From J027 sp965215855 (GTDB taxonomy: Bacteria; Chloroflexota; Anaerolineae; Aggregatilineales; J027): a stretch of 64,000 bases of DNA. Made by a program: the position numbers and the translations under genes. Each line of letters begins with the position of its first letter. The first letter of the stretch is position 1. Of the stretch, positions 8,698-17,989 are shown piece after piece. The notes below the pieces were generated by a model. That model did no database searches. It was not told where the DNA came from and saw nothing but the letters and a program-made list of their open reading frames with translations. Location of the stretch: NCBI GenBank assembly GCA_965215855.1, contig CBDCER010000002.1:186001-250000 (forward strand). The letters run 5' to 3'.

Positions 8698-10981
8698 CCT
8701 GTTCCTCCTCGGTTGTCCGCCGCCGGATTACCAAACTACCCACAATCCCGATCAGCGTCAGAATACTGAGTAAACCACCAGCCTGCACCGTCCTGGGACG
8801 ATATTTCAAAATTACGGTATGGGTCCCGCTTCCGATATACACTGCGCTGAGGCCGCCATAGGCTTCCAGGATTTTAGCATCTTCGCCATCAATTTCGGCC
8901 TGCCAGCCTGGCACATAGGGCAACGCCAAACTCAGTATGCCAGGGTTATCCGATTGCACTGCAATTTCGATATATTCTGGTTCAAACTGAATTATGGTGG
9001 TTTGGGATTCTCCGGCCTCGACTGGTCCGCCAGGATCATCAGTCAGTATCATCACGTCACGCAGCGGAAATTCGGGATCGGCAACCCAGGCCCGTGTCTG
9101 TTCCTGGTTATCCGCTACTTGCACTTGAAATACCATATGGGCAAATGAGCGAGGATCATCCAGTCGATAGATATTAAACTGACCATCATCATCAATGCCC
9201 GACCCCACCCATGTATGCGGAACCGGCAGGTTATCCCATTCTGAGTTAACAACTTGCACTGCCAGCAACTCCCACCGGCGCTCGATAGGAATGTTCCATA
9301 GATAAAACTCCATCGAGTCCAATCGCAGCGGGCTATTGCCCCAAACGTCCGGCAGGCGATATAACGCGCCATAGCTTTGCTGGATGCCCCGCAACCCCTC
9401 AACATGCTGGCCGGGAGCGAGGTTCGCATGAATGGTGTCTACATATGCAGGTGTTGGCAGGCGGTCTTTGGCCGGAATGGGTTCATAATGAGCGCCGCCC
9501 ATGTTCACGCTAAACAAATCGAAGGCCAGCAATGCCACCAATGCTACTTGTCGCCACGAATCCGCCGGACGGCGCATGACCCAGGGCGCGATAACAAACA
9601 CCCCCAGCGCCATCAATAATGCGAATATCGTACTTTGGAGTGCCGTCTGATAGAGTTCGCCATTGGGAGGAATTAGCCGCAGCACAAAGAAAATCAGTGA
9701 GAACAGGGCACAGACCACTGCAAATGCCAACAATGATCGGCGAAATTGGCGAGCTGGTTTATGGTCGGTGAGAACATCCCAGGTGAGGAAATGTGTCCCA
9801 CCCAATGCCGCCAGCACTGCCGCCGCTGTCACCACCGCAAAGGCCGCCCGTTCCTGTCCTCGAAAGAAGCCGAAGCCCGGCAGAAGAATATATACGAGAC
9901 TATAAAGCGCCATCTTCTGCCCAAAAGACAATATAAGCGCGAAAATCCCCACGCCGCCCCAGAATGCATAGTCCGTCACTCGTCGCCAGATCGCCACAAC
10001 CACCAGAACAACACCTAAAACCCCTAGATATAACGGCGACCAACGCCCAAGCAAGGCAGGAAACAAGATTTGCACTGGGTCTTGCAACGCAAACCCGCCG
10101 CCCTTTTCATCGAAGGTCAGATCCTGGCGATAGGTATGACGTTGGAATTCCAGGCTGGGCATCCACTGAACAGCTGATAGTCCTCCCGCGACAATGGCGA
10201 ATAATACAATAGCCAGCACTATTGTCCACCATCCGGCCCGCATTCGCCAGGCACGATAAATCAAATAGGCCACGGCGATATAGCCAATAAACAGGGTTGT
10301 TTGTGGATGCCCGGCCAGGACACTGATGCCAAAAGCTATACCCGCCAGCACTACACAACGCCAGCCGATTTGCTCATAGTCCGGTCGAGTCGCCTCATGA
10401 ATACCAAGCAAAACCAATGGTATCCAGATGGCAGTTTCCAGGACTGGCAATTGCAATTGGGGATAGGCACTCATGAAACCGCCGAAGCCGAAGATCAATG
10501 CCCCCATCATACTGCCGATGATGGATGGAGCCTGGCTATCGAATTCTGCTTTTTGCAACATATCGCGAGTGACACGTCGCAGGAAAAGATACATCAATAG
10601 CATCCCCAATAGCACATGCAGAGTCATCTCCGTTTGCAGAGCCACGTATACATCGCCGCCAGTGACCTCACTTTGCATCGCCAGCAGCGAGACCGTCAAC
10701 AGACGTGGCGGATAGAGTACCTCTGTCTGGGGGTCTGCCAGAAACGGTGCGCCCGCATTCATATACGGATTCCAAAGGGGCAATTCCCGCTCCTGAATCC
10801 GTTCGACGCTATAGGATGTCCACGAAACAAACTGGCCGGAGAAATCGCCCTCCTCCAGCGACAATTGGTCAACATCAATGGGTGTGAATAAGCGCCAGAA
10901 AAATAGCATCCACAATGCCATCAACGTCAGGACGGCCCAAGTATCCGACGAACGGCGCAACCGATATATCATTAGCCTCAT
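8687..10981 (-). CDS. YfhO-like membrane glycosyltransferase-type protein
   Basis: 764 residues. A long polytopic region follows the N-terminus (ALWMLFFWRLFTPIDVDQ), with EGDFSGQFVSWTSYSVERI and LPLWNPYMNAGAPFLADPQ in the first outer loop. This is characteristic of the YfhO family of GT-C-like membrane proteins, in which acidic residues in the first loop are thought to act in transfer from lipid-linked sugars. A soluble beta-rich tail ends in a last span (GGLLSILTLIGIVGSLVI) and RRR. The start overlaps the stop of the preceding gene by 4 bases (ATGA). It probably takes part in glycosylation of an envelope polymer or lipoteichoic-like glycan; donor and acceptor are unknown. Confidence 0.75.
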   Translation of the reverse strand: MRLMIYRLRRSSDTWAVLTLMALWMLFFWRLFTPIDVDQLSLEEGDFSGQFVSWTSYSVERIQERELPLWNPYMNAGAPFLADPQTEVLYPPRLLTVSLLAMQSEVTGGDVYVALQTEMTLHVLLGMLLMYLFLRRVTRDMLQKAEFDSQAPSIIGSMMGALIFGFGGFMSAYPQLQLPVLETAIWIPLVLLGIHEATRPDYEQIGWRCVVLAGIAFGISVLAGHPQTTLFIGYIAVAYLIYRAWRMRAGWWTIVLAIVLFAIVAGGLSAVQWMPSLEFQRHTYRQDLTFDEKGGGFALQDPVQILFPALLGRWSPLYLGVLGVVLVVVAIWRRVTDYAFWGGVGIFALILSFGQKMALYSLVYILLPGFGFFRGQERAAFAVVTAAAVLAALGGTHFLTWDVLTDHKPARQFRRSLLAFAVVCALFSLIFFVLRLIPPNGELYQTALQSTIFALLMALGVFVIAPWVMRRPADSWRQVALVALLAFDLFSVNMGGAHYEPIPAKDRLPTPAYVDTIHANLAPGQHVEGLRGIQQSYGALYRLPDVWGNSPLRLDSMEFYLWNIPIERRWELLAVQVVNSEWDNLPVPHTWVGSGIDDDGQFNIYRLDDPRSFAHMVFQVQVADNQEQTRAWVADPEFPLRDVMILTDDPGGPVEAGESQTTIIQFEPEYIEIAVQSDNPGILSLALPYVPGWQAEIDGEDAKILEAYGGLSAVYIGSGTHTVILKYRPRTVQAGGLLSILTLIGIVGSLVIRRRTTEEEQDAA

Positions 10982-13245
10982 TCTCCTATCACCACGTCGA
11001 AGTCTAACACATAGGCGTCAGGAAATGGTGGTTGTTCGCCCTGCATAACCCTGACAGGTTGGCGTAGCCCGCTAGCAGAATCATATAAACCCACCAATAG
11101 CCGATATGTACCCGGAGGCGTGGCCGGATTGATACGAACTGTGTAGGAATCATCAAAACAAACATCCGTCGCCCACCGATGTGTCGGATACCAACCAGAT
11201 CGTGGCGGAGCATCACCACTGCCATGTAAAATCGTTGGTGCTGCAAGATCAATCAGTTGCACGAAAATCGCATGAGGTTGTGCCGTCCGCCCAAGAGTCT
11301 CCCATGACAGGGTTAAATCGAATGACTGTCCTGGATAAAACACGTCAGGATTGAGGGTCGCTTTCCGCAAGCGGGCTACAGCGCCAAACCGCACATCCAC
11401 ATCAGGCATTGGGCATTCTCCCGCAGTCCGAACACTCCCGCCATAGACCACAACGCCCTCCAGTGGCCTTCCGTCAATCTGTGTAGCATCAATCACGGTG
11501 TCAGTAGCATTATCGCGCCAGCCGATCTTGAAACGCGGCTCGAAGGATCCCAACATCGCCGCGTCGATGATCTCGATGGTGTAGGTTTCCTGATAGATGC
11601 GATTTAGTTCCCAGGTATCGGTGCGGCGCAATCCGCGGCCTGGATAGCTGTCCAATTTACCAATCAGTTGAGGTGACAAGTCATTCGTTGAAGGACCAAA
11701 AACCTGTACAAAAAAGCTGAGGGGCGTCTCAGTGTGGGCAGTAGGTCGCCAATAAAGTGTAATCTCTATCTCCCCGCTACCATCATCCCAAAGTGTAACC
11801 GGTGTATCAGTCACTGTATAGCCGAGCAACTGTATGAGACCATATTGTACATCAACTTGTTGAGCATTTTGGGGTAGAGCCTCAACTGTGTCCGGCGGTG
11901 TATAGGCAGGACGAATGATTATGGTTGGCAATATGACAGCATAGCCCGCCAGCACTCCAAACAACACCAGGCTCCAGCGACCCGATAGTCGTAGAGTCGT
12001 CGCCAGATTCACAATGCCTATCGCCAGGAGCGTACTGATGGCCGCAATTCCCGGAAAAAGCAAGCGTCCCTGACTGGCCGGAGTCATCAGTGTCCAGCGG
12101 ATCAAGCCAACAACTATCGTCACCAACAGCAGCAGCAGCAATCCGATTAAGACCCATTGGATGCCATGTTCGCGTCTTGCCCCAGACACTAACAGCCCTA
12201 CAATGCCAACGAGGCAGATGATTTGCGCCAACCGAAACAGGTTTTGTGGTCCCAACACATTCAGTCCGCCGAACCAGCCCCAATAGGAGTAGAAAAATCC
12301 TTCGCGTTCGGCCCAAAGATCGCCAATTGTGAAATCATCGGGACGATGCCCTGCAATATCCACCATGTGGTTCAAACCTGTCAGGTCACCATAAAGATCA
12401 AGATTGCGAACATACCACCACCCCGCAATCACCATCAGGCTCACTGCACACACCAGGGTCGCTTTGAGTAGATCGTTGAAGAGACGTTTTTCTCTATGCC
12501 ATACCAACAATATCGCGAGTCCCACCACTGGTGCGAAAGTCAGTCCGCTGAGTTTAGTTATCGCTGCTAAACCCACCAGCACTGCCAGCATCCCAATCTG
12601 CCGCCAATTCCATCCTGACAGATATAGGCTGAAGGACAGAGCCAGAATCCATGTGCCCAGAAAAATCACCAGATTATCGTTGTTGACGCTGGCGGCGATG
12701 AATAAAAACATGGGATTGAAGGCGACCAAAGCCATTGCAAGTAACGCCACTAATGGCTGACCTGGAGCAACTAATCGAGCTATTGCAAACGTCAACCAGA
12801 CAGTTCCAGTTCCTAGCGCAATACTGAACAACCGCGCCAGCATCCAGGCCAACACAGTTCCACGCCAGGGAAATGCTTCATCAGCGTGAACGAGCATGTT
12901 CTGATTATCACGGGCCAGCCCGATCCCGATTTTTGCGTGGGGATTATGATAGAGGTGTGCCTCGACATCATCTCGATTAAACGGCGCGATAATCAAAGCG
13001 GTCAGCATATAATACAGAGGTGGTTGACTGCCTTCCTGTTCCCAGAGTGTTTCTACAGCAGGATCTTGATAGGGCAATTGGCCGGTTCGGGCTACGTAGT
13101 CTGCCACTGGAAAATGGCGCGGCTCGTCGGATGCTTCGCCAATGGGGGTCGCCAGCATGTAGGTCAATGCCAATACTACAAACGCTATCGTCAGTGCATA
13201 ACGACGGCGTTGAATTGTGGGGGAAGTTTCTGGTAGAGTTATCAT
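10978..13245 (-). CDS. DUF2142/GT39-like polytopic glycosyltransferase
   Basis: 755 residues from ATG 13245; a GTG at 13272 would add nine. After one span comes a loop with GEASDEPRHFPVADYVARTG and GSQPPLYYMLTALI. This DE motif followed by PPLYY is the pattern of GT39/PMT and DUF2142 enzymes that use polyprenyl-phosphate sugars. Around ten further spans follow, then a large soluble C-terminal region (from about residue 460) with two beta-sandwich-like stretches (EITLYWRPT, FDLTLSWETLG). It heads the four-gene overlapping operon that runs to the EamA transporter. It is divergent from the exonuclease gene, with about 47 bases between starts. Confidence 0.75.
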   Translation of the reverse strand: MITLPETSPTIQRRRYALTIAFVVLALTYMLATPIGEASDEPRHFPVADYVARTGQLPYQDPAVETLWEQEGSQPPLYYMLTALIIAPFNRDDVEAHLYHNPHAKIGIGLARDNQNMLVHADEAFPWRGTVLAWMLARLFSIALGTGTVWLTFAIARLVAPGQPLVALLAMALVAFNPMFLFIAASVNNDNLVIFLGTWILALSFSLYLSGWNWRQIGMLAVLVGLAAITKLSGLTFAPVVGLAILLVWHREKRLFNDLLKATLVCAVSLMVIAGWWYVRNLDLYGDLTGLNHMVDIAGHRPDDFTIGDLWAEREGFFYSYWGWFGGLNVLGPQNLFRLAQIICLVGIVGLLVSGARREHGIQWVLIGLLLLLLVTIVVGLIRWTLMTPASQGRLLFPGIAAISTLLAIGIVNLATTLRLSGRWSLVLFGVLAGYAVILPTIIIRPAYTPPDTVEALPQNAQQVDVQYGLIQLLGYTVTDTPVTLWDDGSGEIEITLYWRPTAHTETPLSFFVQVFGPSTNDLSPQLIGKLDSYPGRGLRRTDTWELNRIYQETYTIEIIDAAMLGSFEPRFKIGWRDNATDTVIDATQIDGRPLEGVVVYGGSVRTAGECPMPDVDVRFGAVARLRKATLNPDVFYPGQSFDLTLSWETLGRTAQPHAIFVQLIDLAAPTILHGSGDAPPRSGWYPTHRWATDVCFDDSYTVRINPATPPGTYRLLVGLYDSASGLRQPVRVMQGEQPPFPDAYVLDFDVVIGE

Positions 13246-13292
13246 GGCGTCTGAGTTTACCAACACCAACACATTATTGGAAAGGCAGTTTT

Positions 13293-13853
13293 TTGGCGCA
13301 CAAACTCGATCTGATTGTTGTCATTGATATTGAGGCGACGTGCTGGGAGAAAGCGCGTCCCAAAGGGCAGGAAAACGAAATTATTGAGGTCGGAGTCTGT
13401 ACATTGGATGTTCAAACTGGCGAGCGGCTGCACAAAGAAAGCATCTTGGTGCGTCCAGAACGCTCCAAAGTCAGCCCATTTTGCACCAAACTGACAACCC
13501 TGACCCAGGAACAGGTAGCAAAAGGGATCTCATTTACCAAAGCCTGTCGAAGACTTAAGGAAAAATATGCCACCAAGCAACGTGTCTGGGCCAGCTATGG
13601 AGACTATGATCGTACCATATTCGCCAAACAATGCGCACGGCGCAAAATATCCTATCCATTTGGTGAAACGCACATTAACATCAAGAATATGCTGGCAGTC
13701 ATGATGGGCCTGAAGCGCGAGATCAGCCTGGCAGAAGCAATGATCAAACTGGGGTTGAAATTCGAGGGCACGCACCATCGCGGCCATGACGACGCCTGGA
13801 ACGCGGCAATGATTCTAGCTGAGTTGATGAAGCAAACACGGCTTTCAGATTAG
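13293..13853 (+). CDS. DEDDh 3'-5' exonuclease (KapD/EXOIII-like)
   Basis: About 186 residues. The DEDDh catalytic set is visible: D and E in VVIDIEATC, then NEIIEVGVCTLD, a middle D in WASYGDYDRTIF, and H/D in HHRGHDDAWNAAMI. It is therefore a stand-alone exonuclease of the EXOIII/RNase T-like group; RNA or DNA as substrate is not known. The start is a TTG at 13293 with GGAAAGG seven bases upstream; the open frame runs further upstream but overlaps the divergent glycosyltransferase gene and lacks family sequence. Its stop overlaps the stop of the converging GT4 gene. It interrupts two glycan gene groups and looks unrelated to them. Confidence 0.8.
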   Translation: MAHKLDLIVVIDIEATCWEKARPKGQENEIIEVGVCTLDVQTGERLHKESILVRPERSKVSPFCTKLTTLTQEQVAKGISFTKACRRLKEKYATKQRVWASYGDYDRTIFAKQCARRKISYPFGETHINIKNMLAVMMGLKREISLAEAMIKLGLKFEGTHHRGHDDAWNAAMILAELMKQTRLSD

Positions 13854-15040
13854 GGTGCTTCGCCAATCACGCGTTCCATAAACGCCAGGGTATCCGCTGC
13901 GATGCGATCCCAGCGGAATAGCGCCGCCAGATTTCCCGCCCCCTCTCCCAGGCGACCTCGTTGGGCCTCACTATGGGACAATTCCAGCAACACATCCGCC
14001 AATTCCTGTGGACTATCAGGAGACACCATGCGAACAGCCTCGCCGTCTACCAATTCGGGGATTTCGACTTGTGGAAACGTGGTGATAATCGGGCAACCAT
14101 GCGCTAACGCCGCCATCAGTGTCCCGCGTCGGAACGACACCCCATCTTTATAGGGCAAGGCAATCACGTCGCACAACATCAGGTAGACACTTACCTGCTC
14201 TGGCTCCACAAAGCCCGTCCAACGCACGCGACGATTGATGCCGAGACCGCCCACCAATCGTTCAGCTTCATCGGCCTGCTGGATATTGGTTTTGTCGCTA
14301 TCGCCGGTTTGCCCACCAATAATCAATAATTCAACATTTACGTCTTTTTCAGTCAACAGACGCACGGCATGGGCCAGAGTATCAACGCCTTTAGTCGCAT
14401 TGAGGAATCCAAAATGTCCTACTAAAAAGACCTCCGGCGGAATCCGCATTCGTTCGCGCCATTCTTCGCGCACATAGTCAGCGGGTGGGCTGACGGCGAT
14501 ATTGGAGCCAATCGGAATGCGGGCAATGGGCGGCACTTCACCAGCTTCATGCAATTCGCGCTCGTCAGCGATGTTGGTCACGATGACGCCGCTACTATGA
14601 CGTGCCATCTGATAAATCGCCCGTTTCCGTAATGGCCCGGCTTTTGGAAATAGATATGGCACCAGCAAATCATGAAAGGTGGTGATTACTGGAACAGCAT
14701 CGCCTAATGTGCGTGGGAGGTCATTAGCCGCAATATGCATATCGTAGGCCGCCGCCTGATACTGCACATTCACAACATCCAGTCGGTTATTATGCACCCA
14801 TTCCACAGCCTGTCGTTCTCCACGAAGATGTTTGCCCCGTTTGCCACCCCACCGCCCCCAATTTGTCACGGAAGGCTGCACCGTAATCCCTTCATCTTGC
14901 AGGGCAGGGTTGGCTTTAACATTGGTTAACACAAAGAGTTCATGACCCAACGACACCATCGCACGCGCCAGTTCGCGCGTATAGTCGCCCACCCCGCCCT
15001 GCATGGGTGGATACTCGCCAGTAATCATTCCAATCCGCAT
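13850..15040 (-). CDS. Glycosyltransferase family 4
   Basis: 396 residues from ATG 15040 (MRIGMITGEYPPMQGGVGDY), which overlaps the stop of the GT2 gene by one base (TGATG); the upstream open frame is not needed. The N-terminal GxGxxY-type acceptor loop (GGVGDYTRELARAM), the central VGHFGFLNATKGVDTLAHAV and VELLIIGGQTGD donor domain, and SFRRGTLMAALAHGCPII near the end are typical of GT-B fold GT4 enzymes using nucleotide sugars on the cytosolic side. The sugar and acceptor are unknown. The tight coupling with the GT2 gene suggests sequential steps on one glycan. Confidence 0.88.
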   Translation of the reverse strand: MRIGMITGEYPPMQGGVGDYTRELARAMVSLGHELFVLTNVKANPALQDEGITVQPSVTNWGRWGGKRGKHLRGERQAVEWVHNNRLDVVNVQYQAAAYDMHIAANDLPRTLGDAVPVITTFHDLLVPYLFPKAGPLRKRAIYQMARHSSGVIVTNIADERELHEAGEVPPIARIPIGSNIAVSPPADYVREEWRERMRIPPEVFLVGHFGFLNATKGVDTLAHAVRLLTEKDVNVELLIIGGQTGDSDKTNIQQADEAERLVGGLGINRRVRWTGFVEPEQVSVYLMLCDVIALPYKDGVSFRRGTLMAALAHGCPIITTFPQVEIPELVDGEAVRMVSPDSPQELADVLLELSHSEAQRGRLGEGAGNLAALFRWDRIAADTLAFMERVIGEAP

Positions 15041-16023
15041 CAGGCATCCTTCATCATAATTTGTTCGCCCGCGCCCAATAAAGACCGGACGACAATCCAA
15101 TAAGCATGAACACGCTCGCGGCGTAAAGACCGCCTGGAACCCAACAGCCATTTGCCGCTTTCCAGAACAATCTGGCTTAGGTAGTTCAAAGCCAACACCA
15201 GCCGCAGGATCAACGCCGCACCGCGTCCATGATATTTACGAAAATAGCGCAATTTACTATGCTGGAAATGGACATGGCTGCGGGCCTTGACCTGCACTGT
15301 ACTCTGCCCGCCATGATGAATGATTCGGGCATCGCCCACATAGACCACTTCCCAACCAGCATCTTTGGCGCGTTTACACCAATCCATTTCCTCAGAATAC
15401 ATCTTGTAGCGTTCATCGAGTCCACCAATTTGCTCCCAAACCTCGGCACGGGCCATCAATGCCGATCCCTGTACCCAGTCTACCGGATAAATGCCATCAT
15501 CAGGCCGATCCTGCACACGATAATGCTCGATAATCCGGCGCGGGGCGAACCGTTCCAGCCAGGTACTCTCAAATAACCCCGTCAGCAAGGTGGGAAAGCG
15601 ACGTCGCGTGGATTGATGTGTACCGTCCGTGTTGAGAGTATGTGGGCCAACCACACCGGTTGTTGGGTCAGCGTCAAGCACCGTTACCAGCCGCACCAGG
15701 GTATCATCCAGCACTTCGGTGTCTGGATTGAGCAGCATGACGATACCTCCCCGAGCATGTTGCAGGCCTAGATTGTTGCCACGCACAAAGCCGATGTTTT
15801 CCTCGCAAGCGATCACCTGTACCCAGGGAAAATGTTCATGTAGCATGGATATGCTGTGATCGCTGCTAGCCGAATCAACAACGATAACCTGGGTTTTAAG
15901 GCCAGCGCCCTGCTCCACGCCATCTGGTCCGACCAAACACAACGGCGATTGCTGAATGCTTTCCAGGCACTTTGCCAGCAAATCAGCCACATTCCAACTG
16001 ATGATGATGATGGATAAATCCAT
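15040..16023 (-). CDS. Glycosyltransferase family 2
   Basis: 327 residues with a GT-A fold: MDLSIIIISWNVADLLAKCL at the N-terminus, QVIVVDSASSDHS, and the DxD-like region MLLNPDTEVLDD, followed by DWVQGSALMARAEVWEQIGG and DEMDWCKRA-type features (here SEEMDWCKRAKDAGWEVV). This arrangement is that of rhamnosyltransferase-like GT2 enzymes that build surface polysaccharides from dTDP sugars; the actual sugar is inference. An AGGAGA ribosome site precedes ATG 16023. It is the first gene of a two-gene unit with the GT4. Confidence 0.88.
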   Translation of the reverse strand: MDLSIIIISWNVADLLAKCLESIQQSPLCLVGPDGVEQGAGLKTQVIVVDSASSDHSISMLHEHFPWVQVIACEENIGFVRGNNLGLQHARGGIVMLLNPDTEVLDDTLVRLVTVLDADPTTGVVGPHTLNTDGTHQSTRRRFPTLLTGLFESTWLERFAPRRIIEHYRVQDRPDDGIYPVDWVQGSALMARAEVWEQIGGLDERYKMYSEEMDWCKRAKDAGWEVVYVGDARIIHHGGQSTVQVKARSHVHFQHSKLRYFRKYHGRGAALILRLVLALNYLSQIVLESGKWLLGSRRSLRRERVHAYWIVVRSLLGAGEQIMMKDA

Positions 16024-16147
16024 GCGTCATTCTCTCCTGTCCTGATTTTACACATTCCCGCCAGATAGATAACACTTTAATTACAACTTTGACAGATAAT
16101 CAGACAGAAAGCATTGGAGAAATTAGGAAAACGGAAGGAAAACACCC

Positions 16148-17257
16148 ATGTTTAAACGTGCTATCGTTCTCGGACTTGCAATCATCATGATCTTTTCGGT
16201 GGTAGGAACTAGCTATGCCCAAGACCCCGGCGACCGCCCACCCGAAGGCCGTTCACGACCAGTTGTACACTTGACTCGCTTAGTCTATCAAACGGCTGCC
16301 GATGCAGTGGGAATGCCACTCGATGAATTCCTGCAAAGCGCCACCGAAGACCAGACTTTGAGCGAACTCATCACCACGCATGGTGGTGATCCGGCCCTTG
16401 TCGCCGCTGATGCTACCGCCGCTGCGACTGAAGCCCTAGACAACGCTCTGGCTGAAGGCCGCATCGACCAGGAACAATACGACGAAATAGTTGCAAACCT
16501 GTCCAGCACCATTGACCGCATCATGAATGCCCCCGTGCCTCAATCTGGTCGTGATCGTCCGCGCCCTGACCGTCCACGTCCAGTGGTTAACCTGGCTCGC
16601 TTGGTTTACCAAACGGCTGCTGATGCAGTGGGAATGCCACTCGATGAATTCCTGCAAAGCGCCACCGAAGGCCAAACTTTGAGCGAACTCATCGCCACAC
16701 ATGGTGGTGACCCCGCTCTCGTCGCCGCTGATGCTACCGCTGCTGCGATTGAAGCCCTGGACAATGCCCTGGCTGAAGGCCGCATCAACCTGGAACAGTA
16801 CGATGAAATCATGGCGAATTTGCCCAGCACTATTGACCGCATCATGAATGCACCTGTGCCTCAACCTGGTCGTGATCGTCCGCGCCCTGACCGTCCACGT
16901 CCAGTGGTGAACCTGGCTCGCTTGGTTTACCAAACGGCTGCTGATGCAGTGGGAATGCCACTCGATGAATTCCTGCAAAGCGCCACCGAAGGTCAGACTT
17001 TGAGTGAACTCGTCGTCACGCATGGTGGTGACCCTGCTCTCATCGCCGCTGATGCTACCGCTGCTGCGACTGAAGCCCTAGACAACGCTCTGGCTGAAGG
17101 CCGCATCAACCAGGAACAATATGACGAAATAGTTGCAACCCTGCCCAGCACCATTGACCGCATCATGAATGCACCTGTGCCTCAACCTGGTCGTGATCGT
17201 CCGCGTGGCGGTGGTGGCTTCGGAACCGACGGCGATACACCTGGCGTTCTCGAATAA
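16148..17257 (+). CDS. Secreted protein made of three 107-residue repeats
   Basis: 369 residues: a signal peptide (MFKRAIVLGLAIIMIFSVV, cleavage near SYAQ), a short Pro-rich stretch, three nearly identical units of 107 residues, and a Gly-rich tail. Each unit reads RPVV.LxRLVYQTAADAVGM, then LSELIxTHGGDPALVAADAT, then NALAEGRI..EQYDEI, STIDRIMN, and a basic linker GRDRPRPD. The helical core resembles repeats seen in many secreted actinobacterial and firmicute proteins (a small domain beginning like aLGlspeeL and containing GrltqeqAdall), whose function I do not know. GGAAGGA lies about ten bases before ATG. A terminator follows. No partner gene is evident. Confidence 0.8.
   Translation: MFKRAIVLGLAIIMIFSVVGTSYAQDPGDRPPEGRSRPVVHLTRLVYQTAADAVGMPLDEFLQSATEDQTLSELITTHGGDPALVAADATAAATEALDNALAEGRIDQEQYDEIVANLSSTIDRIMNAPVPQSGRDRPRPDRPRPVVNLARLVYQTAADAVGMPLDEFLQSATEGQTLSELIATHGGDPALVAADATAAAIEALDNALAEGRINLEQYDEIMANLPSTIDRIMNAPVPQPGRDRPRPDRPRPVVNLARLVYQTAADAVGMPLDEFLQSATEGQTLSELVVTHGGDPALIAADATAAATEALDNALAEGRINQEQYDEIVATLPSTIDRIMNAPVPQPGRDRPRGGGGFGTDGDTPGVLE
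16256..17218 (+). repeat. Three tandem 321-bp coding repeats
   Basis: Units begin at 16256, 16577 and 16898 and are spaced exactly 321 bp (107 codons). Identity is high at the nucleotide level, including third positions, so the array arose by recent in-frame duplication or is kept uniform by gene conversion. Unit 3 loses the RPRPD linker at its end and runs into a Gly-rich tail. Confidence 0.95.
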
Positions 17258-17279
17258 GCTTCATCAGCCCCCACTAGAT

Positions 17280-17313
17280 AAGAGTGCCTTCTCACAGGGC
17301 GCTCTTGTTTTTT
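17280..17313 (+). terminator. Rho-independent terminator
   Basis: Stem AAGAGTGCC / GGCGCTCTT (one G-U pair) with a short loop, followed by G and TTTTTT. It ends the repeat-protein transcript and touches the stop codon of the converging TrmB gene. Confidence 0.85.
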
Positions 17314-17975
17314 CAGGGTAGACGACGATATTCAGCCCGCAGTGACTCAATGCCATAGGCTTCCCAACGTTGCTGATAGGCCGTGATGCCACCTTCGATA
17401 GCCTGCGATTCGGATATTTGGTGAAAAAACCCTGATGCGGCAATAAGTGCTGTCTTTTTGGCGAAATAGTCTGGATCGTCGGTCATGAAAATAAAGCCGC
17501 CATTATCAGTCAACACACGATGGATTTGTCCCAGCAAGGCCGCCGTGAACATATCCTGATCCAAACGATTATGCTTCATGACTGGCGGCGGAAAGAGTAA
17601 CGAGGCTTCCTGAGCCGTTCCATCTGGCACTTTCACCAACACCCGTCGCACATCGGCCCGGATAAAACGCACATTCGGCAATTTGGCTTCATGGGCTTTG
17701 TTGATGGCATACCATAGCGACTTCCAGTGTAAATCGAAGCCAACAAAGTTGACCTCCGGCAGAGCGTGTGCCAGAGCGTTGATGTATTCGCTTTTACCGC
17801 ACCCCAGGTCGAGAATCAGCGGTTGCTGGTTCCCAAACATTGCTTCTGACGTAATGTCGGGTAAAGTATCGGGATTAAAATACAGGTCTTTGCTGGTGTA
17901 GTAGCGCAGATAGTGGGTCAGGATTTCTGACGCTGGCTTATGCACTTTAAAGCGTTTGAGTTTCAGACGGCTCAT
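17313..17975 (-). CDS. TrmB-like tRNA (guanine-N7) methyltransferase, divergent
   Basis: 220 residues from ATG 17975 (MSRLKLKRFKV), which has GAGGATTGGAAG just upstream. The SAM-binding motif LILDLGCGKSEYINALAHAL, then NFVGFDLHWKSLWYAINKAH and NVRFIRADVRRVL, follow the TrmB pattern, as does the order of later motifs (MTDDPDYF). TrmB makes m7G46 in tRNA. However, the family's FPDPWPK-type active-site motif reads FPPPVMKHNR here, without the conserved Asp and Trp. It may therefore be a paralogue with altered chemistry or substrate. It is the last gene of the esterase-LysM/M23-TrmB unit; its start lies 15 bases after the previous stop. Confidence 0.7.
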   Translation of the reverse strand: MSRLKLKRFKVHKPASEILTHYLRYYTSKDLYFNPDTLPDITSEAMFGNQQPLILDLGCGKSEYINALAHALPEVNFVGFDLHWKSLWYAINKAHEAKLPNVRFIRADVRRVLVKVPDGTAQEASLLFPPPVMKHNRLDQDMFTAALLGQIHRVLTDNGGFIFMTDDPDYFAKKTALIAASGFFHQISESQAIEGGITAYQQRWEAYGIESLRAEYRRLP

Positions 17976-17989
17976 CTTCCAATCCTCAG

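Noticed and set aside
16436..17023. A 195-codon antisense frame over the repeats
   Set aside because: A shadow produced by the repeat composition; the plus-strand gene has a signal peptide, ribosome site and terminator.
16256..17218. Tandem repeats as a CRISPR array
   Set aside because: Units are 321 bp, in frame and coding, with no spacers.
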